Part shown: piece after piece, positions 9,968 through 15,588 of the stretch
Position numbering within the stretch: the first letter of the stretch is position 1
Layout: each line of letters starts with the position of its first letter
From: Chromera velia
Lineage: Eukaryota > Sar > Chromeraceae
Length of the DNA stretch: 15,588 nucleotides
Assembly (NCBI GenBank): GCA_018398765.1
Contig: JAHBMJ010002825.1
Location: forward strand, 1-15,588
Reading direction: 5' to 3'
Translations under genes and position numbers: made by a program
Notes under the pieces: generated by a model
Databases searched by the model: none
What the model was told of the DNA's origin: nothing
The model's input: only the letters and a program-made list of their open reading frames with translations

Positions 9968-11415
9968 AAGAAAGAAAGAAAGAAAAGAAAGAAAGAAAGA
10001 AAGAAAAAAAGAGAGAGGAAGAGAAAGAGATAAAGAGAGAGAGAGAAAGACTCACCCAGACTCGAAGGTCACAGTGTGTCCGTAGAGGGAGGAGGACTTG
10101 TGCTGGAGGACTCTCTTCCAGGAGACGCTCTTCTTGAGGAAGTAGTAGGGGTTCTGCATGAACTGCATCGTCTTGTTGGCGACCTGCGTGCACTCGTTTT
10201 GGCAGGAAGAAGGAAGGAAAGCGAGAATTTGAAAGAGAGAGACTACATATCAAGTCAGTAAAGGGAGAAGAAGAGAGAAGAAATTAAGAGAAGAGACTCC
10301 ATGCAAAACGTCTTCAGAGACCCCCCATCCTTTTGCGGCGACAAAAGATCTGTTGTGACAGAACAGCATAAGCAAGAGGCGAGCACAGACTGACTGACTG
10401 ACTGACTGACGTCAGGGAAGGCGGGGTCGTTGACCAGGGCAGAGGGGATCGCCTCGACTCCCAGAAGGAGCTTCGGGTGGGGATCCGCTGCCTTGATCTG
10501 GTGAGACCCGTAGTGGTCTGTCCACCCGCTCTTCTGCGCACACACAGAGGGGGGCGGAGGGGAGGGAAGTGGAGTGATACGTATGGCTGTGTAAACAGGA
10601 TGCTACAATAGGAGGGTCAACCAGGGACAAAGACAACACAAAAAGCAACGGTAATCGGCTTCGCAAAAGAAACAAGGTCAGTCACTTCGCCCCCAAAATC
10701 GGCTGCAGCAACAAAAAGAGTGGAAAGCCCCCCGACTCACGTAGCTGCCGCTCTTGTCATAGTAAGCAGAGGGGAAGAAGCCCGGCAACTGAGCGAAGTC
10801 GCACCCCAAGTAGTCGTTAGGGAAGGGGATGTGATCCCACGACTTGTAGTGTGTTGCTCCGTACAGCTTCGGGATATACGGAAACTTTCCCTTTGAGGGG
10901 AGATCGACGCAGGTTCCGTTATCCCGATCCCAGCCGAAGGAAGCAGTCTGGAGCTCACCGTTAGCGAGAAAGTCGTTGCCGAAGGCAGGAGAGGTGAAAT
11001 CGTACTCGGGGGGGTCGCCGTTTTCATTGAGAACAGCGTTCCACTCTTGCTCCGCGCTGCTGTCACACACATCAGCAAAAACAGCGGCGTCAGATCCAGT
11101 TGCCTCCAGACAGTTGGAGCTGGCCTTGTTCACGATGTTTACAGTGCCATTCTCGGCGGGGACAAAGAGCCATTCGAAGGCCTCTTGAGGACCGTCGGCA
11201 ATTTGCCCGAGGGCTGTGGGTTGGGGAGCATCATCCGCGGGATCTGCGAAGAGCCCCAAAGTTGCGTCTGCCTCCGAAGCAAGTACGAAGGAGCAAGAAG
11301 TTCCATTTACAGTGGCAAGCTCAAAGAAGGCCTCTGCCTGCTCTTGGGTGGGGAAGTCGGAAGCCGACGCGAGGACCGCGCCGAGCCCGAACAACAGGTT
11401 CCGACTTCGCATCAT
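2967..11415 (-). CDS. Large secreted Asn/Ser/Thr-rich repeat protein with ricin-like and cadherin-like/Big_9 domains, 24 exons
   Basis: Joining the exons gives 3678 nt: 1225 codons plus TGA (2967-2969). Exons in transcript order: 11415-10741, 10533-10411, 10183-10056, 9783-9666, 9463-9250, 9022-8916, 8744-8582, 8416-8301, 8087-7944, 7660-7550, 7385-7281, 7002-6859, 6743-6633, 6374-6261, 6046-5961, 5698-5632, 5425-5263, 5007-4873, 4666-4575, 4315-4252, 4086-4029, 3854-3595, 3500-3477, 3322-2967. Every intron is GT-AG, mostly with a TGCAG acceptor, and the phase carries through every junction. The ATG at 11415 is chosen because an in-frame TGA lies just upstream and a signal peptide follows; a second ATG sits at 11412. 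Order: signal peptide, ricin-like segment, unrecognised region, N/S/T repeats, two Big_9-like domains, Gly/Asp/Leu tail. I infer a surface or extracellular glycoprotein, perhaps adhesive. I do not recognise a named orthologue. Confidence 0.85.
4325..4366. repeat. (CA)n microsatellite in intron 19
   Basis: About 42 bases of CA repeat with one CG interruption, lying close to the acceptor of exon 20. On the transcribed strand it reads (TG)n. Confidence 0.95.
4523..4538. repeat. C15 homopolymer ending in an ambiguous base
   Basis: Fifteen C residues run into the only N of the window (4538), inside intron 19. The true homopolymer length is probably unresolved. Coding sequence is not affected. Confidence 0.95.
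5263..8744 (-). other. Exons 7-17: Asn/Ser/Thr-rich repeat region (residues about 456-897)
   Basis: Eleven exons encode about 440 residues dominated by Asn, Ser, Thr, Gly and Asp, with recurring cores such as VNGTNTNE, NNTVDTSS and GSDVDV. I count about 24 N-x-S/T sequons, so heavy N-glycosylation is likely if the protein enters the secretory pathway. Exons 9-14 all start and end in phase 0 and have lengths 48, 37, 35, 48, 37 and 38 codons, which marks a duplicated three-exon module. The regular spacing of Asn with small beta-formers could suit a beta-solenoid stalk; this is inference. Aromatic residues and cysteine are almost absent until exon 17. Confidence 0.75.
7771..7835. repeat. (GA)n microsatellite in intron 9
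   Basis: GA-rich sequence becomes pure AG repeat from 7801 to 7835. It reads as a CT tract on the transcribed strand and sits mid-intron, upstream of the exon 10 acceptor. Confidence 0.95.
9899..10050. repeat. GA / GAAA purine tract in intron 3
   Basis: About 150 bases are nearly all purine: GA repeats, then GAAA repeats (about 9962-10010), then GA again. It lies immediately downstream of the exon 3 donor (GTGAGT at 10055). On the transcript it is a long CU/CUUU pyrimidine tract, of a kind bound by polypyrimidine-tract proteins in other eukaryotes. Confidence 0.95.
10391..10410. repeat. (TGAC)5 repeat overlapping the exon 2 splice donor
   Basis: Five perfect TGAC units on the plus strand read (GTCA)5 on the transcript and begin exactly at the exon 2/intron 2 junction, offering several GT donors 4 nt apart. 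A shorter version occupies the exon 12 donor at 6842-6858. Confidence 0.95.
10741..11415 (-). other. Exon 1: signal peptide and ricin-type lectin-like segment (residues 1-225)
   Basis: The start is MMRSRN followed by a hydrophobic stretch (LLFGLGAVLA) and a small-residue ASAS site, a classic secretory signal peptide with likely cleavage near residue 19. Residues of about 80-128 run W-x-F-x-P, G-T-V-x-I-V-N, C-L-E-A and then CD-SSAEQEW. This matches the order of a ricin B (beta-trefoil) repeat, including the Q-x-W motif. Only about one subdomain is clear, so the carbohydrate-binding call is tentative. The rest (residues 130-225) is rich in Phe, Tyr, Pro and Asp and is unrecognised. The exon ends in TAC before a consensus GTGAGT donor at 10740. 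Confidence 0.65.
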
Positions 11416-12146
11416 GTTGCACGACTTCACGCTCGTGAGTCAAGTGTTGTTTGAAGTTTCGGCCACCTGTTCCTTGGCTACTTTGAGTTTCAGCAGAAAA
11501 GCAGAGGATGGCTTGCTTGCAAAAGTAGTCACCCTTGGAAGACACGGTTTTGATAGGTAGATCGACAGGAATGGTATACCCATTCATTCAGCTAGAGCTA
11601 TAGCTTATAAATAGAGCAAAGCCGATTAATGGAAAACAAGTCAGTTCGCGCGCATTGCGCCGGAGTCAAGTGAGTACTGTAGTGTCCTACCTCCTGGCGC
11701 CGTCCCGCCGCCGCCGTTCGGTCCTTCTCGCATGCACGCCGCCTTTGCTTCGATCGCCCACCGCCGCGTTCAATCTGTCTGGCCCCGGAAAGCTTTCGCG
11801 CGGGGACCGGTCAGATTTAATCCGCCCTCAGCCGTCTCACTAAGATCGTTCGTTCCGTTTGTCGGGTTGTGAGTCTGTCTTTTCTTAGCATCGCTAGCAG
11901 AAGTTCAAGTCAACCCCAAACTATGAAATTATGAATTCTCTCGACTCTACGAACGGCTAAGGATCTTCTGATATCATATCCCTTAGCTGACTGAGACCTT
12001 CAGACTGAGCTAGAGTTTGAAGAGTCTATAGATCTGCCTCTCTGTCTAGGCCTCGTCTCTGGTCTAGCTCTCCGTCTGTCCTGCTGTTACCTCCAAAGCA
12101 GTGGGAAGTTACTACACGTGGTGACTACTTCAGCAAGAGTCGACTA
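11416..12146. other. 5' flank of the large gene; no supported gene
   Basis: About 730 bases hold the presumed promoter of the minus-strand gene and then a GC-rich block (about 11690-11800) with CCGCCG runs. A 62-codon plus-strand frame at 11655-11843 has no ATG start and no recognisable content, so I do not call it. From about 11860 to 12146 the sequence is unremarkable up to the transposon target-site duplication. Confidence 0.55.
11606..11613. promoter_or_regulatory. TATA-like element TATAAATA
   Basis: A canonical TATAAATAG reads on the plus strand. On the minus strand it reads TATTTATA, about 190 nt upstream of the ATG of the large gene. It could serve the minus-strand gene, or a plus-strand transcript starting near 11640, where an ATG (11629) and a GTGAGT donor-like site (about 11673) follow. 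Neither is proven. Confidence 0.3.
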
Positions 12147-12154
12147 CTTCCCTC
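12147..12154. repeat. Left target-site duplication CTTCCCTC
   Basis: This 8-bp sequence directly abuts the left terminal inverted repeat and is identical to 13901-13908 directly after the right one. Eight-base duplications are diagnostic of hAT-type insertion. Confidence 0.9.
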
Positions 12155-12189
12155 CAGGGTTGCTTTTTTTTTTATGGCAGAGAAGAGCG

Positions 12190-12218
12190 ATTGCCGGCAG
12201 GACGGCAATTACCGGTAG
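12190..12218. repeat. Left subterminal GCCGGCAG-type repeat of the hAT element
   Basis: This 29-nt stretch begins ATTGCCGGCAG and matches 13838-13866 at 25 of 29 positions in direct orientation. It is itself partly palindromic (GCCGGC, and CGGCAATTACCGG), and more CGGCAG copies follow at about 12231. Such subterminal repeats often bind transposase in hAT elements. Confidence 0.75.
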
Positions 12219-12338
12219 AGCTTGTCACCACCGGCAGAGCGACTGGCTGTCGATGGCAGAGAAAGTTAATTAGAGTTCAATGATAAAATCCGTGGGTCAT
12301 TATCTGTTGGAGTTAGTTAAACTTTATATATACTGTAC

Positions 12339-12443
12339 ACAGACTGTTTATAGGTTTAAACACTGTAACAGTCCGTATATAGTTTTACACAGTCCGATTA
12401 TAGCCTGACGTGTATATGCAGGTGTGTGACACTCCGTCATAGG
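12339..12443 (+). repeat. Irregular ACAGTCCG...TATAG motif array
   Basis: Four related units occur: ACAGACTGTTTATAGG (about 12339), ACAGTCCGTATATAG (12368), ACAGTCCGATTATAG (12389) and ACACTCCGTCATAGG (12429). Spacing is 21-40 bp. They lie in the left subterminal region, and I found no copies at the right end. Confidence 0.6.
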
Positions 12444-12715
12444 TGGCACAGTCTAAGGAGGTGCTTGAAGTTCATACCTCCTACAACCCGTCTGCATGGT
12501 TAGAAGACAAAAACGTTTTACAAGAGAGGCAGACTTGGAGAGACAAAAGGAAAAGCAGTTCTCAAAGCTCTCACTCTAGCAGTACAAAGGTGCGTCGCCG
12601 CAGTCGGTCTTCGAATCGGATACGTTGTTCAGAAAGGAAGAGCTCAGAGGGGGGGGCACTCGGAAGGCTATTGGGGGACTCACACAGTGATACCACAACA
12701 CGTTATCACATTTGA
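12443..12715 (+). pseudogene. Possible coding remnant inside the transposon
   Basis: An open frame of about 90 codons lies between a TAG and a TGA. It has no ATG; a CAG acceptor-like site sits at its start. The product begins with a mixed-composition part (VHTSYNPSAWLEDKNVLQER) and becomes Ser/Arg/Lys-rich (KSSSQSSHSSSTKVRRRSRS), like an RS-type or nuclear-targeting segment. An AATAAA follows 11 nt after the stop (12726-12731), though in AT-rich DNA. It could be a terminal exon of a decayed transposon gene, a captured fragment, or chance. Confidence 0.25.
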
Positions 12716-12721
12716 ATACAT

Positions 12722-12786
12722 AGATAATAAATATATTTTTTTCAATATTTTTTATATTATATATATATTTTTTAAAAAAATAATTA
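12722..12786. other. Extremely AT-rich block in the transposon
   Basis: About 65 bases are nearly all A and T, including TATATATATA and long T and A runs. This low-melting stretch separates the possible coding remnant from the inner inverted repeat. Confidence 0.85.
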
Positions 12787-12880
12787 TCAAGAGGCTGTAA
12801 GAATGCTATGATCGCTTATAAAAGAGTTTAAAAGCATTTTGTAGCAACTGCGCCATATTTAAGAAAAAATTTTCCAAAAC

Positions 12881-12909
12881 GGTCTCTAACACCAAAACGG
12901 TCTCCAAAA
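12881..12909. repeat. Inner inverted repeat, left arm
   Basis: This 29-nt arm contains two GGTCTC units and AAACGGTCTCCAAAA. It matches the reverse complement of 13730-13758 at 25 of 29 positions. The two arms enclose the GC-rich promoter and the two exons. Confidence 0.8.
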
Positions 12910-13128
12910 CAACCCTATCCTACAAGCATCTTAGGGCAGTAAACAGTTGTTAAAAAAGAAAAACAAAGAGTTTTAAGCATTCTGCGAGTGCATTTTTGTG
13001 TTTATGAATCATAGTTAGCGAGTGTTAGAAAAAAATGTATTGCGCCTGAGCGGCGTGTGACCGCGTGGTCGCGTCCGCGCGCGCCCCCCCCAAAAAATAT
13101 ATAGTCCGCGGCGGCCGCACGCGCTGCC

Positions 13129-13136
13129 TATATAAG
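13129..13136 (+). promoter_or_regulatory. TATA box (TATATAAG) of the embedded gene fragment
   Basis: CCTATATAAGCC lies in a sharply GC-rich block (about 13046-13128, with CCGCGGCGGCCGC) within an otherwise AT-rich element. An ATG opens the reading frame 66 nt downstream of the start of the TATA box. That spacing suits a core promoter with a start site near 13160. Confidence 0.55.
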
Positions 13137-13194
13137 CCTCAATCGCAAAGCTTTCAAGGGAATTTAAAATCGGATCGGAATCCGATTTTGACGC

Positions 13195-13459
13195 ATGCGT
13201 GCGGTAGAATTGAAGGGCTATGCAGCATGCATGAGCTCTGATTTGATAAAGGTAAGCTAGTCACACTGCATATTTCTCTTCACACTGCTCATGAACTGTT
13301 TACTGTTCACCGCTCATGTTTCCTCATATTTTCAGATCAGATCGCTTTTGTCGAAGTTAAAGCTGCTTTACGCTTCGCTTTGGGAGCAGACTTTGGGTGG
13401 AACCTCAGCCGTCTCTTTTTTTTCGGGCATGGGTTTATTTCCCCGTCTCGTTCTGGCAG
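13195..13459 (+). CDS. 5'-terminal fragment of an unknown spliced gene inside the transposon
   Basis: Exon 1 is 13195-13251 (ATG at 13195, in-frame TGA just upstream; a second in-frame ATG at 13231). The intron is 13252-13335 (84 nt, GTAAGC donor, TTTTCAG acceptor). Exon 2 is 13336-13459 and ends GGCAG before a perfect GTAAGTGAG donor. The frame stays open through both exons, giving about 60 residues: MRAVELKGYAACMSSDLIK, then IRSLLSKLKLLYASLWEQ, then a Gly/Ser/Phe-rich part ending PRLVLAG. I do not recognise the protein. No convincing exon 3 lies inside the element; a CAG acceptor-like site at about 13999, outside it, would give a stop after a few codons. It is either a captured host gene start or the 5' end of the element's own gene. 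Confidence 0.45.
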
Positions 13460-13729
13460 GTAAGTGAGATGGGTAAAATGGAGAGGGTCGTCTTGCTCCC
13501 AATGTTTGGTCGAGGTCCTCTTCTGCTGTGTGCCTCGAATAATTATATGTATGTACGTGAATGTATAGTTATATTATAATATGTATCATCCTAGGTATTA
13601 TTATTATTAATTCTGCTATACATTCTGATAGATGAGCTTATTATAAATGCAGTTTAAACAACAAAACAATGTTTAATATCATTAGAAATTGTTTTAAAAT
13701 GCTCTAGAAAATATGTAGATACTTTATAA

Positions 13730-13758
13730 TTTTGGAGACCGTTTGTGTATTGGAGACC
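13730..13758. repeat. Inner inverted repeat, right arm
   Basis: This arm starts TTTTGGAGACCGTTTG and ends TTGGAGACC. It pairs with 12881-12909 (25 of 29). It lies about 140-170 bp from the right end of the element, while its partner is about 730 bp from the left end, so the two halves are asymmetric. Confidence 0.8.
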
Positions 13759-13837
13759 ATTTTAAAAAAATTTTCCTTATTTTTTTGAAACCTATTTTTT
13801 TACTTTTTTTTTTGTAGTAACTAAGTCAAAAATGTCC

Positions 13838-13866
13838 ATTGCCGGCAGACCGGCAATTGCCGGCAG
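13838..13866. repeat. Right subterminal GCCGGCAG-type repeat of the hAT element
   Basis: ATTGCCGGCAGACCGGCAAT followed by TGCCGGCAG forms nested palindromes. It matches 12190-12218 at 25 of 29 positions in direct orientation. Confidence 0.75.
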
Positions 13867-13900
13867 TGAAAGGTCATTACTGGTAGCGATTGCAACCCTG

Positions 13901-13908
13901 CTTCCCTC
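13901..13908. repeat. Right target-site duplication CTTCCCTC
   Basis: Identical to 12147-12154 and directly abutting the right terminal inverted repeat. Confidence 0.9.
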
Positions 13909-14727
13909 TGTTTTGGATTCAGTTATCGCCTCGTTTTCTTCTAGCTTCTTTTAAGAAGACAGTCTACCTTGATCCGTCTCTTTTTCAAACCGTTGCAGGC
14001 ACAGTCAGGAGACTGTGAAAGAGGGTGTCACAGACCCCTTGGCAATGCGTCCCGTATCAGCTGGCCGGAGCTCTCTTCTCTTACTCTTCTGGTCTGGTGG
14101 GAACTTTCCTTTCTCAGCTCTTGAAAAAGAACCTGGAGACGGGAGATGAAAATTGTTGTAGAGTCGGGAGAGACTGGAGACGAAGAGACAGTTCCTTCCC
14201 ATGAAGACTGGATAGGGACCTGGAGACCATTGGCCTTGCCAACTATAAACAGACTGGAGAGAAATTGGCAGTTGGTTTCCTTGTTTATGTGTCTCGACTG
14301 GCTGTTTTGTTCTTTGTCTTCAGTGTAAGAGAAGACTGATCCCCTTCGCTTGCCTTGCTGTGGTCGCTTGCTTGTCTGCCCGGGTCTGACCAGCCTGTGT
14401 GGCTTGCAAACACCAACTGTCTGCCTTTGCTCGTTGGACTGGTCATCCAGCGACTTTGGTAGGTCGGGTAGCACGAAGACACATCTTTTTGCTTTAAGTG
14501 AGACAGTTCGTGCAAGTATATGCATTTGTGGTGTGGCTGAGAGTACTGCTGTCCTTGGATGGATGTGAGATGATATGAAAGCGTTTGTTGAGAGAGAAAG
14601 AACAGTGAGAGTATAGCAGTGTTTATATGTCCGATATATGATGTCTGACTCAAGAAGACAGATAAGGGAACGAAGGGAAAGAGTTGCATGAAGGAGAAGC
14701 CGGGTGTCCTGAGCATGAAGAAGAATA

Positions 14728-14801
14728 GGGGGGGGCGGAAAGGAATAAGGGGGGGAGAGCCGATGAGAGCTGGTGTACCAGGGGGGGGACAAGGGGGGGG
14801 G
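14728..14801 (+). other. G-tract cluster with G-quadruplex potential
   Basis: Four runs of 7-9 G residues lie at 14728-14735, 14749-14755, 14781-14788 and 14793-14801, separated by loops of 4-25 nt. Further runs of 4-5 G follow at about 14832-14840. The spacing is loose for some loops, so folding is plausible but not certain. Confidence 0.7.
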
Positions 14802-15280
14802 AGAGCCAGTGTGCCAGGAGGGCGGAAAAAGGGGAGGGGGAGAAGGGAGAGGGGAATACGGACGTCAATAATGGAGATTCTAGGAAATTGAAAGTCTCTT
14901 CCAACAGCTGAGATCCTATGTTGTCTGTGCACAAATGTGTTGGTAGGAGCATACGGTCAATCTACCATAATCCAGTACAATCCAACAGGCTGCTGTCTGA
15001 TTCAATTGGAATTTATCGAATACATGCTAATTACACGACATGCAAAAAACGCATGCATGCGAAAAACTATCGGAGAATGACGCTTCGCATACACGCCGAG
15101 CTAAACATTAATAGCTCAAAATCAGCATGCTAATTAATCGCAGTATTACGTCGATCCTTGCAAGCCGATGGATAGACCGTAGGTATGATTAGAGAACATA
15201 CGTAGTGTCCCGCGCGCGACGCCCCTCCGTATCCATACCGCTGTCTTTTGTCTATCGCTGACGGTTCTCAGGTGCAATGA

Positions 15281-15352
15281 CCGCAAAAAGGGAGAGTGAA
15301 ATGTGAACGTCAACTACCGCAAGAAAGGAAAGTGAAACGTGGATATCAATGG
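15281..15352 (+). repeat. Two-copy 36-bp tandem repeat
   Basis: Copy 1 (15281-15316) and copy 2 (15317-15352) both start CCGCAA and share GTGAAA and TCAA blocks, with 26 of 36 positions identical. Confidence 0.7.
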
Positions 15353-15370
15353 CCATGCAAGAGGGATGAA

Positions 15371-15429
15371 AGCGACTCGGAGCCTCCGTAAATGGCTATA
15401 AGCGACTTGAGCCTCCGTTAATGGCTGGT
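15371..15429 (+). repeat. Two-copy 30-bp tandem repeat
   Basis: Units start AGCGACT at 15371 and 15401 and share GAGCCTCCGT and AATGGCT. A third partial copy (TTGGCTGTAGCGACC) follows at about 15431-15445. Confidence 0.75.
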
Positions 15430-15588
15430 ATTGGCTGTAGCGACCTAATCAAGTAAGCTTTGACATATCGTTCTCCATAAAAGGGATTAATTCATTCATT
15501 GACTGGTTGGAAAAGACAATTGACTCTGTGCGTGATCGGTTGTTGGCTGACAGAGGAGTGAGGGGCTTTGGGAGAAACGCTGTGACTG

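Larger units (their letters stand above)
8916..10533 (-). other. Exons 2-6: unrecognised globular region (residues about 226-455)
   Basis: Five exons of 123, 128, 118, 214 and 107 nt encode an aromatic- and charge-rich sequence unlike the low-complexity regions that follow. Examples are KSVSWKRVLQHKSSSLYGH, HKDWWYIPEKTT and FHYELFDHNWLIVLDVDFVG. The composition suggests a folded domain with beta strands. I cannot assign it to a family. The region closes with a Gly/Pro/Ser linker (VPGPPAVSVSAFAGGDDSAS) that leads into the N/S/T repeats. Intron phases are 0, 2, 0, 1 and 0. Confidence 0.6.
12155..13900. mobile_element. Non-autonomous hAT-type DNA transposon
   Basis: The 1746-bp element begins CAGGGTTGC (12155-12163) and ends GCAACCCTG (13892-13900), a perfect 9-bp terminal inverted repeat. 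It is flanked by the perfect 8-bp duplication CTTCCCTC. Both the repeat (fitting the hAT pattern Y-A-R-N-G) and the duplication length fit the hAT superfamily. Subterminal structure: related GCCGGCAG-type repeats at 12190-12218 and 13838-13866, a 29-nt inverted repeat at 12881-12909 and 13730-13758, and scattered ACAGTCCG/TATAG motifs at about 12339-12443. I see no transposase or BED finger. The interior contains a GC-rich promoter plus two exons of an unknown gene. The perfect duplication suggests a fairly recent insertion. Confidence 0.85.
13909..15588. other. Region without a supported gene
   Basis: Apart from the G-tract cluster and two tandem repeats listed separately, I see nothing I can annotate. 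Minus-strand open frames at 14028-14792 and 14285-14932 are Pro/Ser/Leu-rich, arise opposite G-rich and simple sequence, and have no recognisable domain; the first starts at TTG rather than ATG. Confidence 0.5.

Noticed and set aside
13460-13579. Continuation of the transposon gene fragment past the GTAAGT donor as coding sequence
   Set aside because: The open frame there is in a different phase from exons 1-2 and the perfect donor argues that 13460 onward is intron.
14028-14932. Two overlapping minus-strand frames of 254 and 215 codons
   Set aside because: Low-complexity Pro/Ser/Leu translation opposite G-rich DNA. The longer starts at TTG, no domain is visible, and the two frames overlap in different phases.

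Overview
The window looks like nuclear DNA from an intron-rich microbial eukaryote. It has no operon-like gene packing and no Shine-Dalgarno-led reading frames. It holds one long minus-strand gene of many small exons, each bounded by GT/AG signals, set among microsatellites. The style (introns of about 100-280 nt, mixed base composition, a secreted Asn/Ser/Thr-rich protein) would fit an alveolate or chromerid-type alga, but I cannot prove the taxon from this sequence.

Layout. Positions 1-2966 hold no gene I can support; they carry a CAGT-type repeat and a GC/GT microsatellite of about 530 bp. Positions 2967-11415 (minus strand) hold one gene that I resolve into 24 exons and 23 introns. Every phase is consistent, giving 1225 codons plus TGA. 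The predicted protein has a signal peptide, a ricin-type lectin-like segment (QxW motif), a conserved-looking region I do not recognise, about 440 residues of Asn/Ser/Thr-rich repeats with about two dozen N-glycosylation sequons, two cadherin-like/Big_9 ('tandem-95' type) domains, and a Gly/Asp/Leu-rich tail. It reads as a secreted or cell-surface glycoprotein or adhesin. Positions 11416-12146 are its 5' flank, with a TATA-like element.

Positions 12147-13908 hold a complete hAT-type DNA transposon footprint: a perfect 8-bp target-site duplication (CTTCCCTC) around perfect 9-bp terminal inverted repeats (CAGGGTTGC / GCAACCCTG). I found no transposase. Inside is what looks like the 5' end of a separate plus-strand gene: a TATA box, an ATG, exon 1, an 84-nt intron and exon 2 ending at a GTAAGT donor, open throughout. 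This could be a captured host gene fragment or the leftover 5' end of the element's own gene.

Positions 13909-15588 hold no gene I can support. They contain a run of G tracts suited to G-quadruplex formation and two short tandem repeats.

The most interesting signals are the transposon with its embedded promoter and exons, the use of GTCAGT (C at +3) as splice donor in 13 of the 23 introns, and duplication of a three-exon module in the repeat region.
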